From: Apodospora peruviana
Taxonomy: Eukaryota > Ascomycota > Sordariomycetes > Sordariales > Lasiosphaeriaceae
Assembly: GCA_033439685.1 (NCBI GenBank)
Contig: JAUEDM010000007.1
Location: 2,470,501-2,534,500 of the forward strand
DNA: 64,000 nt
Reading direction: 5' to 3'
Shown here in pieces: positions 1 to 10,095 of this stretch (positions within the stretch are counted from its first letter, which is position 1; every line of letters begins with the position of its first letter). Made by a program: the position numbers and the translations under genes. The notes under the pieces were generated by a model. That model did no database searches. It was not told where the DNA came from and saw nothing but the letters and a program-made list of their open reading frames with translations.

Positions 1-1053
1 TGGCGTTGGACGACGGTGATGCAGCGCTTCAGAGTCACGATGATATCCGCCGCATCATCGAGCTCCTGAAGTCCCACCCCGACAAGACCAAAACGGAGAT
101 CCAGAGACTAACCTTCCCTACGCCCCGCGACCCTGTCGACGAGGATGGCGCGCTAAACCTCGCTGTCAGCGCTTTCACCATGCTGAACTGCGGATCTCAA
201 GAGTCCTCGTCGATCTTGCTCGAAGACGGTTGCAACAGGATATTGTGGCGGTCGGGCACGACCCTGGCGCAGTACGTGAAGCTCGTTCTTCCGAGAAGGG
301 AGGCCATATTGCCTCAGAGACTCTCTCACCAGTCCTTCTTGGACCTAAGCTGCCCCATGGTTATGGCCAAGGAGCTGAAGCGACAGGCCGGCACCCGGTT
401 TCGTGGACCGACGACATCACGAACCATCTCCGCTACGATCCCCTCAACAATATTCTCTTCATATTCCACCACGCACCATTCCTTAAGGAACAGCTCCGCC
501 TATCCGAGGACTGCGGCACGAACACATCGGAGCTAAAAGAGTACGTACCACTGCCCTGTACTAGACTCCAACCTTACCCCTTTTCAACTTAAAAGTCGAA
601 TCTAAGCTAACCTCACCAAACAGTGGCGTCATCCCACGCCAATACGCCCTCGAAGTTTTGCATTCCACTCAAAAGCTCCTCTTTCCGCTCTGGGACTCGG
701 ATTCCGTCTCTCTTCTACAGTCGCTAGTCTCCAATTCCTCCTTCGACAACGACATTCTAAACGGAAATAACGACGGGTTCATCGGAGACGACGAAGAAAA
801 GATTGACTTTGAGTACCTCTGGCCGCGGCTGTCAGAAGTCCATCAGGAGATCCAGAACCCGCGGCCCCGGGGCTGGCTGGCAAACTGGCTGGAGCGGCGA
901 AGCGGTGCCAGATACGTGATGCTGGCCACAGTGATTGGCGTGGCCTTTGCTGTTCTTCTCGGGATCGTCAGTCTAGGTGTCTCGTCGTATCAGGCTTATC
1001 TCGCTTACGAGGCGTGGAAGCATCCGACGGACACAGGGTTGCTATCTGGATGA
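1..1053 (+). CDS. Fungal protein with C-terminal transmembrane anchor, 5'-partial, apparent frameshift
   Basis: The 5' end lies outside the window. Exon 1 runs to 540. An intron at 541-623 (GTACGT...CAG, 83 bp) joins phase 2 to exon 2 at 624-1053. Exon 2 ends in a single hydrophobic span (about 915-1000) followed by a short YLAYEAWKHP-type tail, an arrangement I know from a large family of uncharacterised sordariomycete proteins. Before about position 403 the coding frame matches the family pattern (…MAKELKRQAGTRFR). After it, the next frame does (TDDITNHLRYD…FHHAPFLKEQL). No splice signals fit between them, so one base appears to be missing near 403: a real lesion or an assembly indel. Function is unknown. 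I infer a membrane-anchored protein with its bulk cytosolic. Confidence 0.6.
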
Positions 1054-1666
1054 AATTCTTTGCATGCAGTGATCTGGTTGATATTTATGATGTGATGATG
1101 TATATATTACAGCATCGTTTACTCTGGAAGACTAAGGAGCATATACAGCAATGCACGATCCATGAAGGGCTATAAATCCACCCATTATCTATCATATATA
1201 AACCCAGATGGGTTACAGAGAGATAGAAGATCTTGCTCCCTTGTGCATGAGATGTCAGACCCCCTTTTCAGGTTAAGTACCTATGTGCTAAGGATATATA
1301 CAAGCAGGAGCGCGAGAAAAGCAGGGTAGGGAAGGGCACAGAAGTAAAAAAGAAAATAGTAACAAAGAAATAAAAAAGCAAGAAATGAACAACAGAAAGA
1401 ACCTAGCAGTGAAGATGAACAAATCTAATAGTACAAAGTATAAGGGGGATACACCACAAGAGATGCTCCACACCCGCTATCAAACGAAGTAATGATGTAT
1501 TTACTTCATCTTCAGACTTATAGACCAGGGGTAGGGGACTTGGAAGTCGTAGCCCGTCTCGACCGGACCTTGGTTTTTGGGCTGGGCTTGAGGGATTTCA
1601 CCCTCTCTTTGTGCACTTTTTCAAACTCCTGTTCAAGTGCTAAACGTCAGCTCCTGTGACGGGGTT
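1054..1666. other. Intergenic region
   Basis: This stretch lies between convergent genes. 1300-1420 is strongly purine-biased (A/G-rich), so the antisense ORF there is low-complexity and not credible. Nothing else was recognised. Confidence 0.5.
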
Positions 1667-3001
1667 TCAAGGGAGGAATTCACACACCTTGATCAGATTT
1701 TGAAATCTCGCCAAACCAATATCCTCCCCAACTCGATACTTATTCCTCTGTGCCACCAGTCTCTCCACAGTGGCAACATAATTCCGAATCGTCTCAACCA
1801 TCCACTCGTTCGTGGTATCGGGATACCGCACCTGGTCGATCACGACACTCAACCACCTCTCAAGTCCAGACCACCGCAGCACATGTCCACCAAAAGCAAG
1901 CGTCTGGACACCCCTGGCCCGAAACACAAAGTGAATGGTCCCACTCCCAAAAAATACAGTCTGCCCAGGCCTCAGCACCACATACCGCCAGTTTTCTTCC
2001 TGGGTACAGCCTTGGGGGTCTGACATCCACCTTTCCCGCTCAAGTCTTGTAGGCCGCGCCATCCAACCAAACCCAAAATCGCCCTCCTGAACGGAAATCC
2101 ACGTGTCGAAGCCATGACTATCAGTGTGGGGCGCCGTCATGTGCCCTCCCTCTGCAAGAAGCGCCCACTCGAGCACGTCGCACCACTCGTTCCATTTGGC
2201 GAGTTTCGCAGACACCCGGTCGGCGGTCCTGCCGCCGTTTAGGACGGCGTCGCGCAGGCGGTGGAGCAGCTGGCAATTTATGTCCTGGAGGAATTTGGGG
2301 AGAGTAGACGGCACGGGGTTGGCTAGATTCAGGATGTTCCATGGCTGCTTGTCGTCGGTACCTTGAGGGTTGAGGAAGCGGTCCCTGACCTCGGCGAGGC
2401 GGCGGTGCTCGGCCGACTGCTGAGACCCGATCGAGCGGTTGGGGAGGTTGACGGAAACAAGACGGTCGAGGTCCTCCAGCCAGTCGAAGAACTGACGGAT
2501 TGGCCGCGTTTGTTGTAAGAAGGGCTGCTGGGCTGACGTGACGATGGGAATGTCCGGGTCGTAGTTGGGCGAGTCGATCATCGCGGCTGCCTGGCTGGGC
2601 GACATGTAGTATGCCTCGACCGCCACGGTGGAACCGATGGTAGTCTCCGGCGGCTGGGCCCGGTCGAGAACTTCCCGGACCAGGGTGTTGGCCAGCTCGC
2701 CGTAGGTTTCGGCGTCATCAGGTGTGGGTTTGGACTGGCCGGGCAATTTTAGGTCTTGGAGGACCCGGCTGCGGTACTCTTCGTCACGGCGAATATCGTG
2801 GATTGGTTTGACTTCTTGTTCGGTTGGGGCAGCGTGCCGGCAGCAGCTCTGGAAGTTTCCGGACCTCTTTACGCGCTTAGGAGAGTGGATGTGTTCATCA
2901 TCACATTCATCCACACACTGTATCGCTACCCAGGCACGTTTAAGCTGTCGGGTTTCCCGAGGGCTTGGCTGGTGGACTTGGTTGTCATAGTCTCCGTACA
3001 T
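1667..3001 (-). CDS. JmjC-like (cupin fold) 2-oxoglutarate/Fe(II) oxygenase family protein
   Basis: Single-exon gene of 444 residues starting at ATG 2999-3001. The C-terminal half looks like a JmjC/cupin core. An HxD pair (His292, Asp294 in PHTDSHGFDTWI) and a distal His357 (FGSGTIHFVF) form the expected Fe(II) facial triad, with the strand-rich VQEGDFGFGWM segment between them. Fungal genomes carry many such single-domain JmjC-like proteins. Some JmjC enzymes demethylate histones and others hydroxylate proteins, and the sequence does not decide which. The N-terminal 150 residues are polar with a basic KRVKR patch that could be a nuclear signal (inference). No PHD, Tudor or other chromatin-reader domain is present. 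Length and frame are intact. Confidence 0.75.
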   Translation of the reverse strand: MYGDYDNQVHQPSPRETRQLKRAWVAIQCVDECDDEHIHSPKRVKRSGNFQSCCRHAAPTEQEVKPIHDIRRDEEYRSRVLQDLKLPGQSKPTPDDAETYGELANTLVREVLDRAQPPETTIGSTVAVEAYYMSPSQAAAMIDSPNYDPDIPIVTSAQQPFLQQTRPIRQFFDWLEDLDRLVSVNLPNRSIGSQQSAEHRRLAEVRDRFLNPQGTDDKQPWNILNLANPVPSTLPKFLQDINCQLLHRLRDAVLNGGRTADRVSAKLAKWNEWCDVLEWALLAEGGHMTAPHTDSHGFDTWISVQEGDFGFGWMARPTRLERERWMSDPQGCTQEENWRYVVLRPGQTVFFGSGTIHFVFRARGVQTLAFGGHVLRWSGLERWLSVVIDQVRYPDTTNEWMVETIRNYVATVERLVAQRNKYRVGEDIGLARFQNLIKVCEFLP

Positions 3002-4228
3002 TGTTCTGGAATCAGGAATATTTCCTTTTTTTCCAGCGGTGATTGCTGCGGTATGCGTATCGAAGTAGAAGCTGCCAGAACCTCTATATCACACCGAATG
3101 TTTATGTTTGACACGATATCTTCGTTTGTCTGGTGCAATTGTCAAACAGACGATAACTCGTAGCTTCTCCATGTCAACTGAAAAACACAACCTCAGCTTT
3201 GAATAGTTTCCTTTTTAATGTCACCGGCACTAACTGTGACCAGACCTATGCTTTCGTCCCAATGACTCTTCTTTGTTTTGGTATTCTTAGACATCTATCC
3301 GAGCTCGTTTCGCCTCCGTTTCCGGATTCGGCCGCCACGTTCTTTGGGCCAACAAAGACCCGTTATCCACAAACTGCCGATGTCGACAAAATCTGTCTTC
3401 TTTGTTGTTAGCACAACAAAGGGCTTTGAAATGACGATGAGGCTAGCTGTCAGCATCGTGAGAAGAGTACATGTAAGCGACCAGTTTGTGGGAGTGTCGC
3501 CGCCTCATCTTCTGGCAGACCTGAGAGCAATCCTCTCAGCCATTAGTTCCATGTCTGTCATCTCGGCAAACTTTACTTGCCCGCTACTAGCAGGCAATGA
3601 GTCAGTGACGGTAGGTGGTTGTGGATAATGATGTGGACTCTATTAGTGTTTGATTTGATTTTTGCTTTTCGTCATGTTCCACTCCGTCTTTCTCGGAAGG
3701 GTTGCTCTGCAATCAGCCATCAAATTGTTGACCATTTCGTCTGTAATAAGTCAATCCCAACACACTTGTAGGTTGAGTTATTCTGGTCGATGAGGCAGTC
3801 ATGGATGGAAAGGCTTGGGCTTGTGATGTGTCATATAAACGAGCAATTAAGAGAAAAGGCGGAGTGGAGATGCAAAGTACTTCTCTCGCAGCAAGATAAC
3901 GCAGGAAAGCGGAGACTGAGAAATATCGACCTGTAGATCAAGCCCGCATTTGAGTTAGAGCGTTCCATCGCGGTTCATGGCAGTCTGTTAGTTTGGGTGA
4001 CCTGCAGGCACACCATCGCGTTTAGTCTAGCTCCTGTTTGAGACCACCCCGCCTTGAAGGTGTCACCATTGTAAGAAGGGTTCGCAACCAGACGTGTGGA
4101 AGGGGACAGTCACGTTATCTCTCTGATTCCCACATCTTCCCTTCCCTAGACAAGTGCCAGTGTGTTCTGGTGAGATCCAGAATACGAGTTGTTTGCATCA
4201 CATCCTGAGCATAGAACAGTCATCAAAC
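3002..4228. other. Intergenic region with divergent promoters
   Basis: About 1.2 kb separates the leftward JmjC-like gene from the rightward kinase-like gene, so both promoters must be here. Short ORFs at 3199-3628 have no recognisable protein character. I see no repeats or RNA gene. Confidence 0.5.
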
Positions 4229-5347
4229 ATGGCCTTTCCCTCCCCTCCCGCAGACGCAAGAGGTGTTCTCAACTCGTCCGATCCACTACCAGTCATCGTC
4301 GAAGAAGTGACACCCGTTTGGCTCACCAAGATTCTGGGACGCCCGGTCAAAACAGCAACTCTCGTTGAGCCCATCCACGGAACGGCCAGCAAACTCCTTT
4401 ACGAGTTGGCGTACGAAAACCCTGATGACGCCGCGACCCTGCCGACCCATGTCTGCGTCAAGGGTGGCTTCAACCCGGCCCTGATCGCCATCCATCCCGC
4501 CCTCAATGCCGTCTATCGGCGTGAGGCCGAGTTCTTTTATTACATCGCACCGGCTGTGTCGATGCGCCTTCCTCCGGTCTGGTACTGTGGCAGCGACACC
4601 GTCACCGGTCAGGGAATCATCGTGCTGGACGACCTCAAGGCAAAGGGCTACACGTTTGGTGACCCGCTTGAGGCGTGGCCCGTCGAGCGCGTGCGCGCCG
4701 GTGTCGAGGAGCTCTCTATACTCCACGCCAAAACATGGGGCGCAAAACAAAAAGATTTCCCTTGGCTCAAGGAAGGGCTATCGCTGCGAGAAGTCATCTT
4801 GTCCATGATGGTCAAACCAGAGTGGGATAAGCGCTTTCTTGACGAGGCGGCCAAGCCGCCTGTTCCCGAGCACTTGGTCGACCGGGAGCGCATGATCCGC
4901 GCCTTCAAGACGCTGTGGGCGACGACCAACGAGAGCCTGCGGTGCGTCGTGCACGGTGATTCGCATATTGGCAACACCTTCATCACGCCGACTGGCGAGC
5001 CCGGTTTCCTCGACTTCCAAGGCCTGCACTCTTATTCCGCCCTGCACGACGTGACGTACTTTATCGTGGGTGCCTTGACAGTAGCGGATAGAAGGGCCCA
5101 CGAGGTCGAGCTGTTTGAGCATTATCTCGCTACTTTACACAAGGCAGGCGGGCCAAAGCTCGAGAAGGACGCTGTCTGGGAGGACTACAGGAAGCACCAT
5201 CTGCACGGGTTCGCGTGGTCGCTTACGCCGCCCATGATGCAGCCCAAGGCCCAGGTCGATATCATGACGGAGAGACACTGCGCGGCCATTGTCGATCACA
5301 AGAGCTTGGAGTTGTTGGAAAGTCTGCCAGAGTATATCACCGAATAA
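4229..5347 (+). CDS. Aminoglycoside phosphotransferase (APH)-fold kinase-like protein
   Basis: Predicted 372-residue protein. I prefer the ATG at 4229 (context AACATGG) over an in-frame ATG at 4154, because the extra 25 residues look like translated leader. The protein-kinase-like fold of APH/CHK phosphotransferases is shown by the catalytic-loop motif HGDSHIGN (residues 242-249) and the metal-binding Asp of GFLDFQ (Asp262). The N-terminal lobe has a nucleotide-contacting lysine candidate (CVKGGF) and the hinge-like IIVLDDL segment. Fungi carry many such proteins, and most have unknown small-molecule substrates; antibiotic resistance should not be assumed. No introns and no signal peptide, so probably cytosolic. 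Confidence 0.8.
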   Translation: MAFPSPPADARGVLNSSDPLPVIVEEVTPVWLTKILGRPVKTATLVEPIHGTASKLLYELAYENPDDAATLPTHVCVKGGFNPALIAIHPALNAVYRREAEFFYYIAPAVSMRLPPVWYCGSDTVTGQGIIVLDDLKAKGYTFGDPLEAWPVERVRAGVEELSILHAKTWGAKQKDFPWLKEGLSLREVILSMMVKPEWDKRFLDEAAKPPVPEHLVDRERMIRAFKTLWATTNESLRCVVHGDSHIGNTFITPTGEPGFLDFQGLHSYSALHDVTYFIVGALTVADRRAHEVELFEHYLATLHKAGGPKLEKDAVWEDYRKHHLHGFAWSLTPPMMQPKAQVDIMTERHCAAIVDHKSLELLESLPEYITE

Positions 5348-6131
5348 TAAGGCGGGATAGTGCGTATATTTTCGACCATTGTGGCATTCGCTATAACATG
5401 TTACTTTCGGCGGCAACTTGTAGGTAGAAGAACACTTTGGTTTTATAATTAGTACATTTCCGGTTGTTCAATTCAGCTCTTTCATCGCATTGTTATATAA
5501 GTTACCTTCCTCAGTTTATCAGGTGGGTAATTACGTACCAGACCTGTAGGTAGCTTGTAGTATACGAACCTACGTTAGGTCACATCCACCAAACATTATA
5601 CGCCTAGGAGCTACCAGATCGTTCTTTGGGGCTTTTTTTTTATCACACGATATACATTTAGTTGCCCTCTTTGACGTCCATTTCGGTTTTCTACCGCCGA
5701 CCCGGCCCTTCTAGACGTTATTTGCTCTTTGCTAGGATTCCGCCCCAAAAGGGCGCTCAACATCGCGCTCTGGCATATCATCTACTTGGGCACCCCCTCC
5801 AAATAAAGGTGTATTACACCTTGCCATCTCGCGTTATCGAAAGCCACCACTCCGTCACCGGGGCAAGCAACCTTCTCCTGTCATACTGGTGCAGCAAACA
5901 CGACATCGCCTGCAGCTTTCACTTCAACCCAGTCAGGGTCGACACAAACGCGTGACTCGCTCCGGTGCCCGACGTTCCGGCTCCTCAATCCACAGCTCAA
6001 ATACCAACACATCTCGCGCCTCTTCCGCCCCAGTGTCTCGCAGCATCAGCACAAATTCGACCACAATCTCACAAAAGTCTCGCTCGCTCTCTAAAGAGTA
6101 AGATCATACCTACGGAGGAGATTCAAAAGAT
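5348..6131. other. Intergenic region and probable 5' leader of the next gene
   Basis: An AT-rich 3' flank is followed by a CT/Ser-codon-rich stretch (about 5960-6100), typical of a fungal 5' UTR. A GTAAGA-like donor near 6098 might be a leader intron. Small ORFs here are low-complexity and I do not call them genes. Confidence 0.4.
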
Positions 6132-8197
6132 ATGTCTTCAATGTTCACGGCAGCCGAGATGGGAAAAGAGTCAGACCACATTCAGGGACGAGATTCAGGA
6201 AATATGCTTCCTGCCAACGAAGCTGCCGCCGAGGCAAGGCCTAAAAAGGGCCCCAAATTAGGCACCTTCAAGCCCCCGAAAGCTAGCACTAATCCACAGC
6301 TGTCCAGTGCTGTTGCTACCGCTTCAGCATTGACTAAAGTTTTATCGAACGCCTACGACGGAGAGGCGGACGGCGGTAAGGATGAGGATGTCGAGATGAC
6401 AGAAGCCCCTTCCGTCCTTCATAATGGTGGTCAGGATTCTAGTGTGCAGGAAAGTGATGATGTCCTTACCGACATTAGCAACAGGGAGGTCGCCAACCAT
6501 GCCAGCAAGAATCCTAGCGTTTACAAAAAACGCCTTCCTCCCACTAAGCAACCCGCTCATCAAGCATCTGAATCTGGTCGGAAAACACAAAGTAAGTCAT
6601 TTGTACTTCAATTCCTATGTGTACTTTTTGCAAAGATTCTGTGAATGATTGCTGATGAATCTCGGTAACTTACTATCCCCTAGGTCGTGGTTCAAAAGCC
6701 TCGGGTTCGAGTAAGCGTGATACTGGGGCCACTGGAAATGCCTCCACTCCTACAACTGAGGGAGTTTCTGGAAGCGGTACTAGTAGCGGAGGCGGCGGTA
6801 CCCTCGCGGCCGGGACTGATTCCAGTAGAGAGATTGCCGGTCCCCGCGGTCCGACAACTCGTTGTCGCGCTGCTGTTAGTGCTGTGAGAAGTAGAGCTGG
6901 GACCGCTGCCGCTGCCGCTGCCGAGGATAGGCACCATACGGTCGGCGCAAAGATGTCCGACGGTATTCATGATGTGTACACTCCTGTCAGATACCTCCCA
7001 AATCCTCGCCCAACCGAAAAGGAGAAGAACAAGGAGTCTCCAACACAGAACTATCAGGCTTCTACTTCTGAGCAGAGCACAAATGAGGACGATAACGGCC
7101 AACGACCGCGTAGTCGTTCCAGTGCCGACGTGAACACGAAAACTCATGTGCAGCGCAAAAACAATCGCCGAAAGAGCGGGAAAAGCGCCAGCAAAAAGAT
7201 CCCTCATGACGATGACACCTACCGTGGCAAGAAACTTGCCCTCATCGATGAAGGAAACGACATCGAGCTGCCCAGAGACCGCGAGCTGCCCGAAGGCTTT
7301 AAGGTGCCCAAAGACTTCTTGCTGCCCAAAAATTTCAAGCTACCCAAAGACCTGGAAATCTTGAAAGTAGTCAATCCGAGAGCTGCCCACGAAAAGGAGA
7401 TGGTAAAGTTTCGTTGCAAACTCAATGATCGAACCCCTAGTGAGGTGATTGTTACCGAAAACAGACTTTGGGGGTCACACAGAAGCGAGGTCCGCGAGTT
7501 CTGGAAGAAGCATGGCGGACGGGATGAAGCATTAGATATAACGCCAGACAATCCTGATATCGGGTACTATATTTATAAAGTTCTGGCGACCCATACTAAG
7601 GATGGGGGACTCGGGGGAGATGGATTGAGGGATTTTCGCGCCGAATGGGTCGGGTACGACGATTACCCTGATATATGGTACAAGGAGCGCGGCCTAACAG
7701 TCAGCGAGATTAATATCCTTGACGTCTTTGAGGATGAACAAAAGAGGCTTGAAGGTCAGGTGAAAGCTAAGGGTAAGAAAGTTAAGGGTAAGAGAGTGCC
7801 GCTGGAGGAGGAGCGAGACCAGGAGCGAGACCAGGAGCGGGATGAAGAACAGGATGAAGAAAGAGATGAAAATCTGAATGAAGACCAGGATGAGCATGAA
7901 GAGCCGCCAGACATTGACATTGCCCCCGATAACGTCACCGAGAGCATACCAGCGAAGGGGGCCAGGGATACAAAGAAGTCTTCGTCGTCAGCGCAGGTGA
8001 CGAAGACCAATACGCGAACATATGGCAAGGGAGGGAAGACAGTGAATGCGCGAAACGATGATTCGGGCCATGGCCAGCCTAGCGTCGAGGCTGGACCTTC
8101 CAGACAAGCGGCCAGTTCCGGACCGCGAACCATGTATGGACTCCACCGGGGGTCCAGAGGAGGAGGAAGGCAAGAGGACAAAAAAGGCGGTAGATGA
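6132..8197 (+). CDS. Chromo-like acidic/basic repeat protein
   Basis: Two exons, 6132-6591 and 6684-8197, around a 92-bp intron (GTAAGT…CCCTAG) give 657 residues. Residues 1-330 are Ser/Thr/Gly/Ala-rich and probably disordered. Residues 348-377 are five head-to-tail hexapeptides of the type (x)LPxxF, such as KVPKDF, LLPKNF and KLPKDL, encoded by an 18-bp DNA repeat. Residues about 448-510 (YYIYKVLATH…FRAEWVGYDDYPDIWYKE…ILDVFEDEQ) have the spacing of a divergent chromodomain: Y-x-V…W-x-G-Y…W…L-x-x-F. An E/D/R-rich stretch (RDQERDQERDEEQDE) and a basic, Gly/Arg-rich tail follow. I infer a chromatin-associated nuclear protein. No enzymatic domain is seen, and the chromo assignment is by pattern only. 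Confidence 0.7.
7285..7374 (+). repeat. 18-bp coding tandem repeat (hexapeptide xLPxxF, about 5 units)
   Basis: Five consecutive degenerate 18-nt units within the chromo-like gene encode ELPRDR, ELPEGF, KVPKDF, LLPKNF and KLPKDL. Confidence 0.75.
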
Positions 8198-9056
8198 GAA
8201 GCGGAAGACGAGGCAATTATCGAGCGCCTGGGACGAACATGACGAGCATCACGTTGTTGCTAGTAGTCTCAAAGGGTCTTCGAGATGACTGAGCCCATTT
8301 CACTTTGATGGTTGCACTTTCATTCAGGCATGGCTGGAGTCTCTTGGGAACACGAGCTTAAGCCAGTTACTTAGTCATAGTCGCATAGATGGCGGAGGTA
8401 AAGTTGATCAGTACGCAAGATAGGGTGGGAAATGATACTCTAGACATAGCTCAGCAATATTTGGTAGATTTTTATTATGAAGCATTGTACTCGTGCATTT
8501 TGGCTCCTTTTATTGACGGTCTGCTCCAGGGTGCCGGGCTCCTCCGTTCTTGATTACCTACGTATTGGTGACTTTAATTCCATGAGATGACTCGGTACCC
8601 TACAGCACACGATGCATTGCGTAGTCGTTCACCAGCAAAACAACCATAACGATTGCGAAGATTTGGTCTTGCTCGGCCTGGACTCCTATTTTAGATGATA
8701 GGCGGTTAATAAGAACTTTTGTTGCGGGTGTGTTCGTCTCCGGAGATAATTCCGATAGGTGGAGCATATCCGGAGCTATGGATTTCTTATTCCGGTGTCC
8801 TTTCTAAGAAGATGAGAAATCATTCCAGCGTAACAGCATGTCAGCTACCTCGGGAATTTGATACCAGGGTCTTGGTCAGCAACATCAACCCGATGTGCAC
8901 CGACTTGATCAAGGCAGATCAACAACTTACTAGCTATAAATGCCATTACTTGTCGAGTTATCATACTGCCCGTGTCGTCATCTCATACACATATGTACCT
9001 CATTGGCTAGGCACCTACTTTGATCACTTCTCACCCCTCGAACAATAATCACCATA
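8198..9056. other. Intergenic region
   Basis: 3' flank of the chromo-like gene and upstream region of the SnoaL-like gene. The ORF at 8719-9048 has no recognisable composition or motif. Nothing else was seen. Confidence 0.45.
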
Positions 9057-9612
9057 ATGGCGTCAAACCCTCGACAGCTCACCGACCATCTCAAGTCCCT
9101 CTACTCCGCCTACCGTGACACCACCGACATCGACGTTAAGGGGCTGTTCTTCTCGCCCGAGGTCATACAGATATGCCGACCTCAGCCATCATATGCAGCC
9201 AGAGACAGAGAGACTATCGTGCAATTCCTCCACGAGGCCGCCAAAATGGGCACGAATCTCGCCACTGATGGCAAGAGCAAGGAAGAACCGGACAACGCGG
9301 TCCAGTTAAAGCGTTGCACAATCAGTCCGCTGAAAGAGGAGAGCTCGGAGTTCGAATTTGGCGACAGTGATGACGAAATTACCTTGCCGGCTGGGTTCAC
9401 GGCATCCGAGCTGAGACGGAAGGCTGAGACTGAAGGCTGGGTGGGAATGCGGGTCGATTTTGTGGTCCGATGAGGGCTCTGGGAGGGATATTTTGGTGAA
9501 GATAAAGTACTGGTGGCGGAAGGAGGGAGACGAATGGCTTCAGATTCTGCACGATATCATGTATATGGGACCACGTGATGGGACCGAGGGACATGATGGG
9601 GAGATTCTGTAG
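9057..9612 (+). pseudogene. SnoaL/NTF2-like small protein, apparent +1 frameshift
   Basis: The first frame (9057 to about 9461) encodes a helix-rich start (QLTDHLKSLYSAYRD) and RDRETIVQFLHEAA, and ends …GWVGMRVDF. One base later a second frame continues with the other hallmark of this fold (WSDEGSGRDILVKIKYWWRK…EWLQILHDIMYMGPRDGTEG) and stops at 9610-9612. Together they make one SnoaL/NTF2-like domain of about 185 residues, so the break near 9462 (GATTTTGTGGTCC) is a one-base insertion, either real or an assembly error. A 43-nt GT-AG intron that would bridge the break is possible on paper, but it is too short and has a poor donor. Such proteins are often isomerase- or hydrolase-like; no substrate can be assigned. 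Confidence 0.6.
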
Positions 9613-10095
9613 GCGGGCTGTGATGGCCGTTTTCACCACGGGGGTGGGCATAGAGGCGAAGGGGGGTGGGAGACGCATAAAACCACATACAGGTAGGTAT
9701 CTAAAGTACTATTTTTAGGTCTGTAAGTAGATCGATGATCTCAACTTTACGTTAGACTTGTCATTGATATGCGGGGAGATAACACAAGCTGTACCGAAGG
9801 CACCAATATCGTAGCCGGGCACGCCGGGTCGCCAGCCGCCAGGAGCTAAATTGCCTAGTCATTAGGTTTAGCTGCTGCCAGAACAAACGATCGATGCTTC
9901 AGTGGCATGTGAGTGGCCACCTCTGCAAGAAGGACTGCATGTCTAGTAGACAAGTTACATCAGTGAGGAAGCACGTCGAAAGTCAAATACCAAAAGGATC
10001 ATCATGCCACGGAGAATATTAATTTTGGGCAATTCCCCATGTCATTCTCTTTGGAGTCGGGCACCGAGCAAGCAAACAATTGAGTCACAAGCACA
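9613..10095. other. Intergenic region
   Basis: No coding potential, repeat or RNA recognised. Confidence 0.45.

Noticed and set aside
1288..1473. Hydrophobic antisense ORF
   Set aside because: Translation of a purine-rich low-complexity tract.
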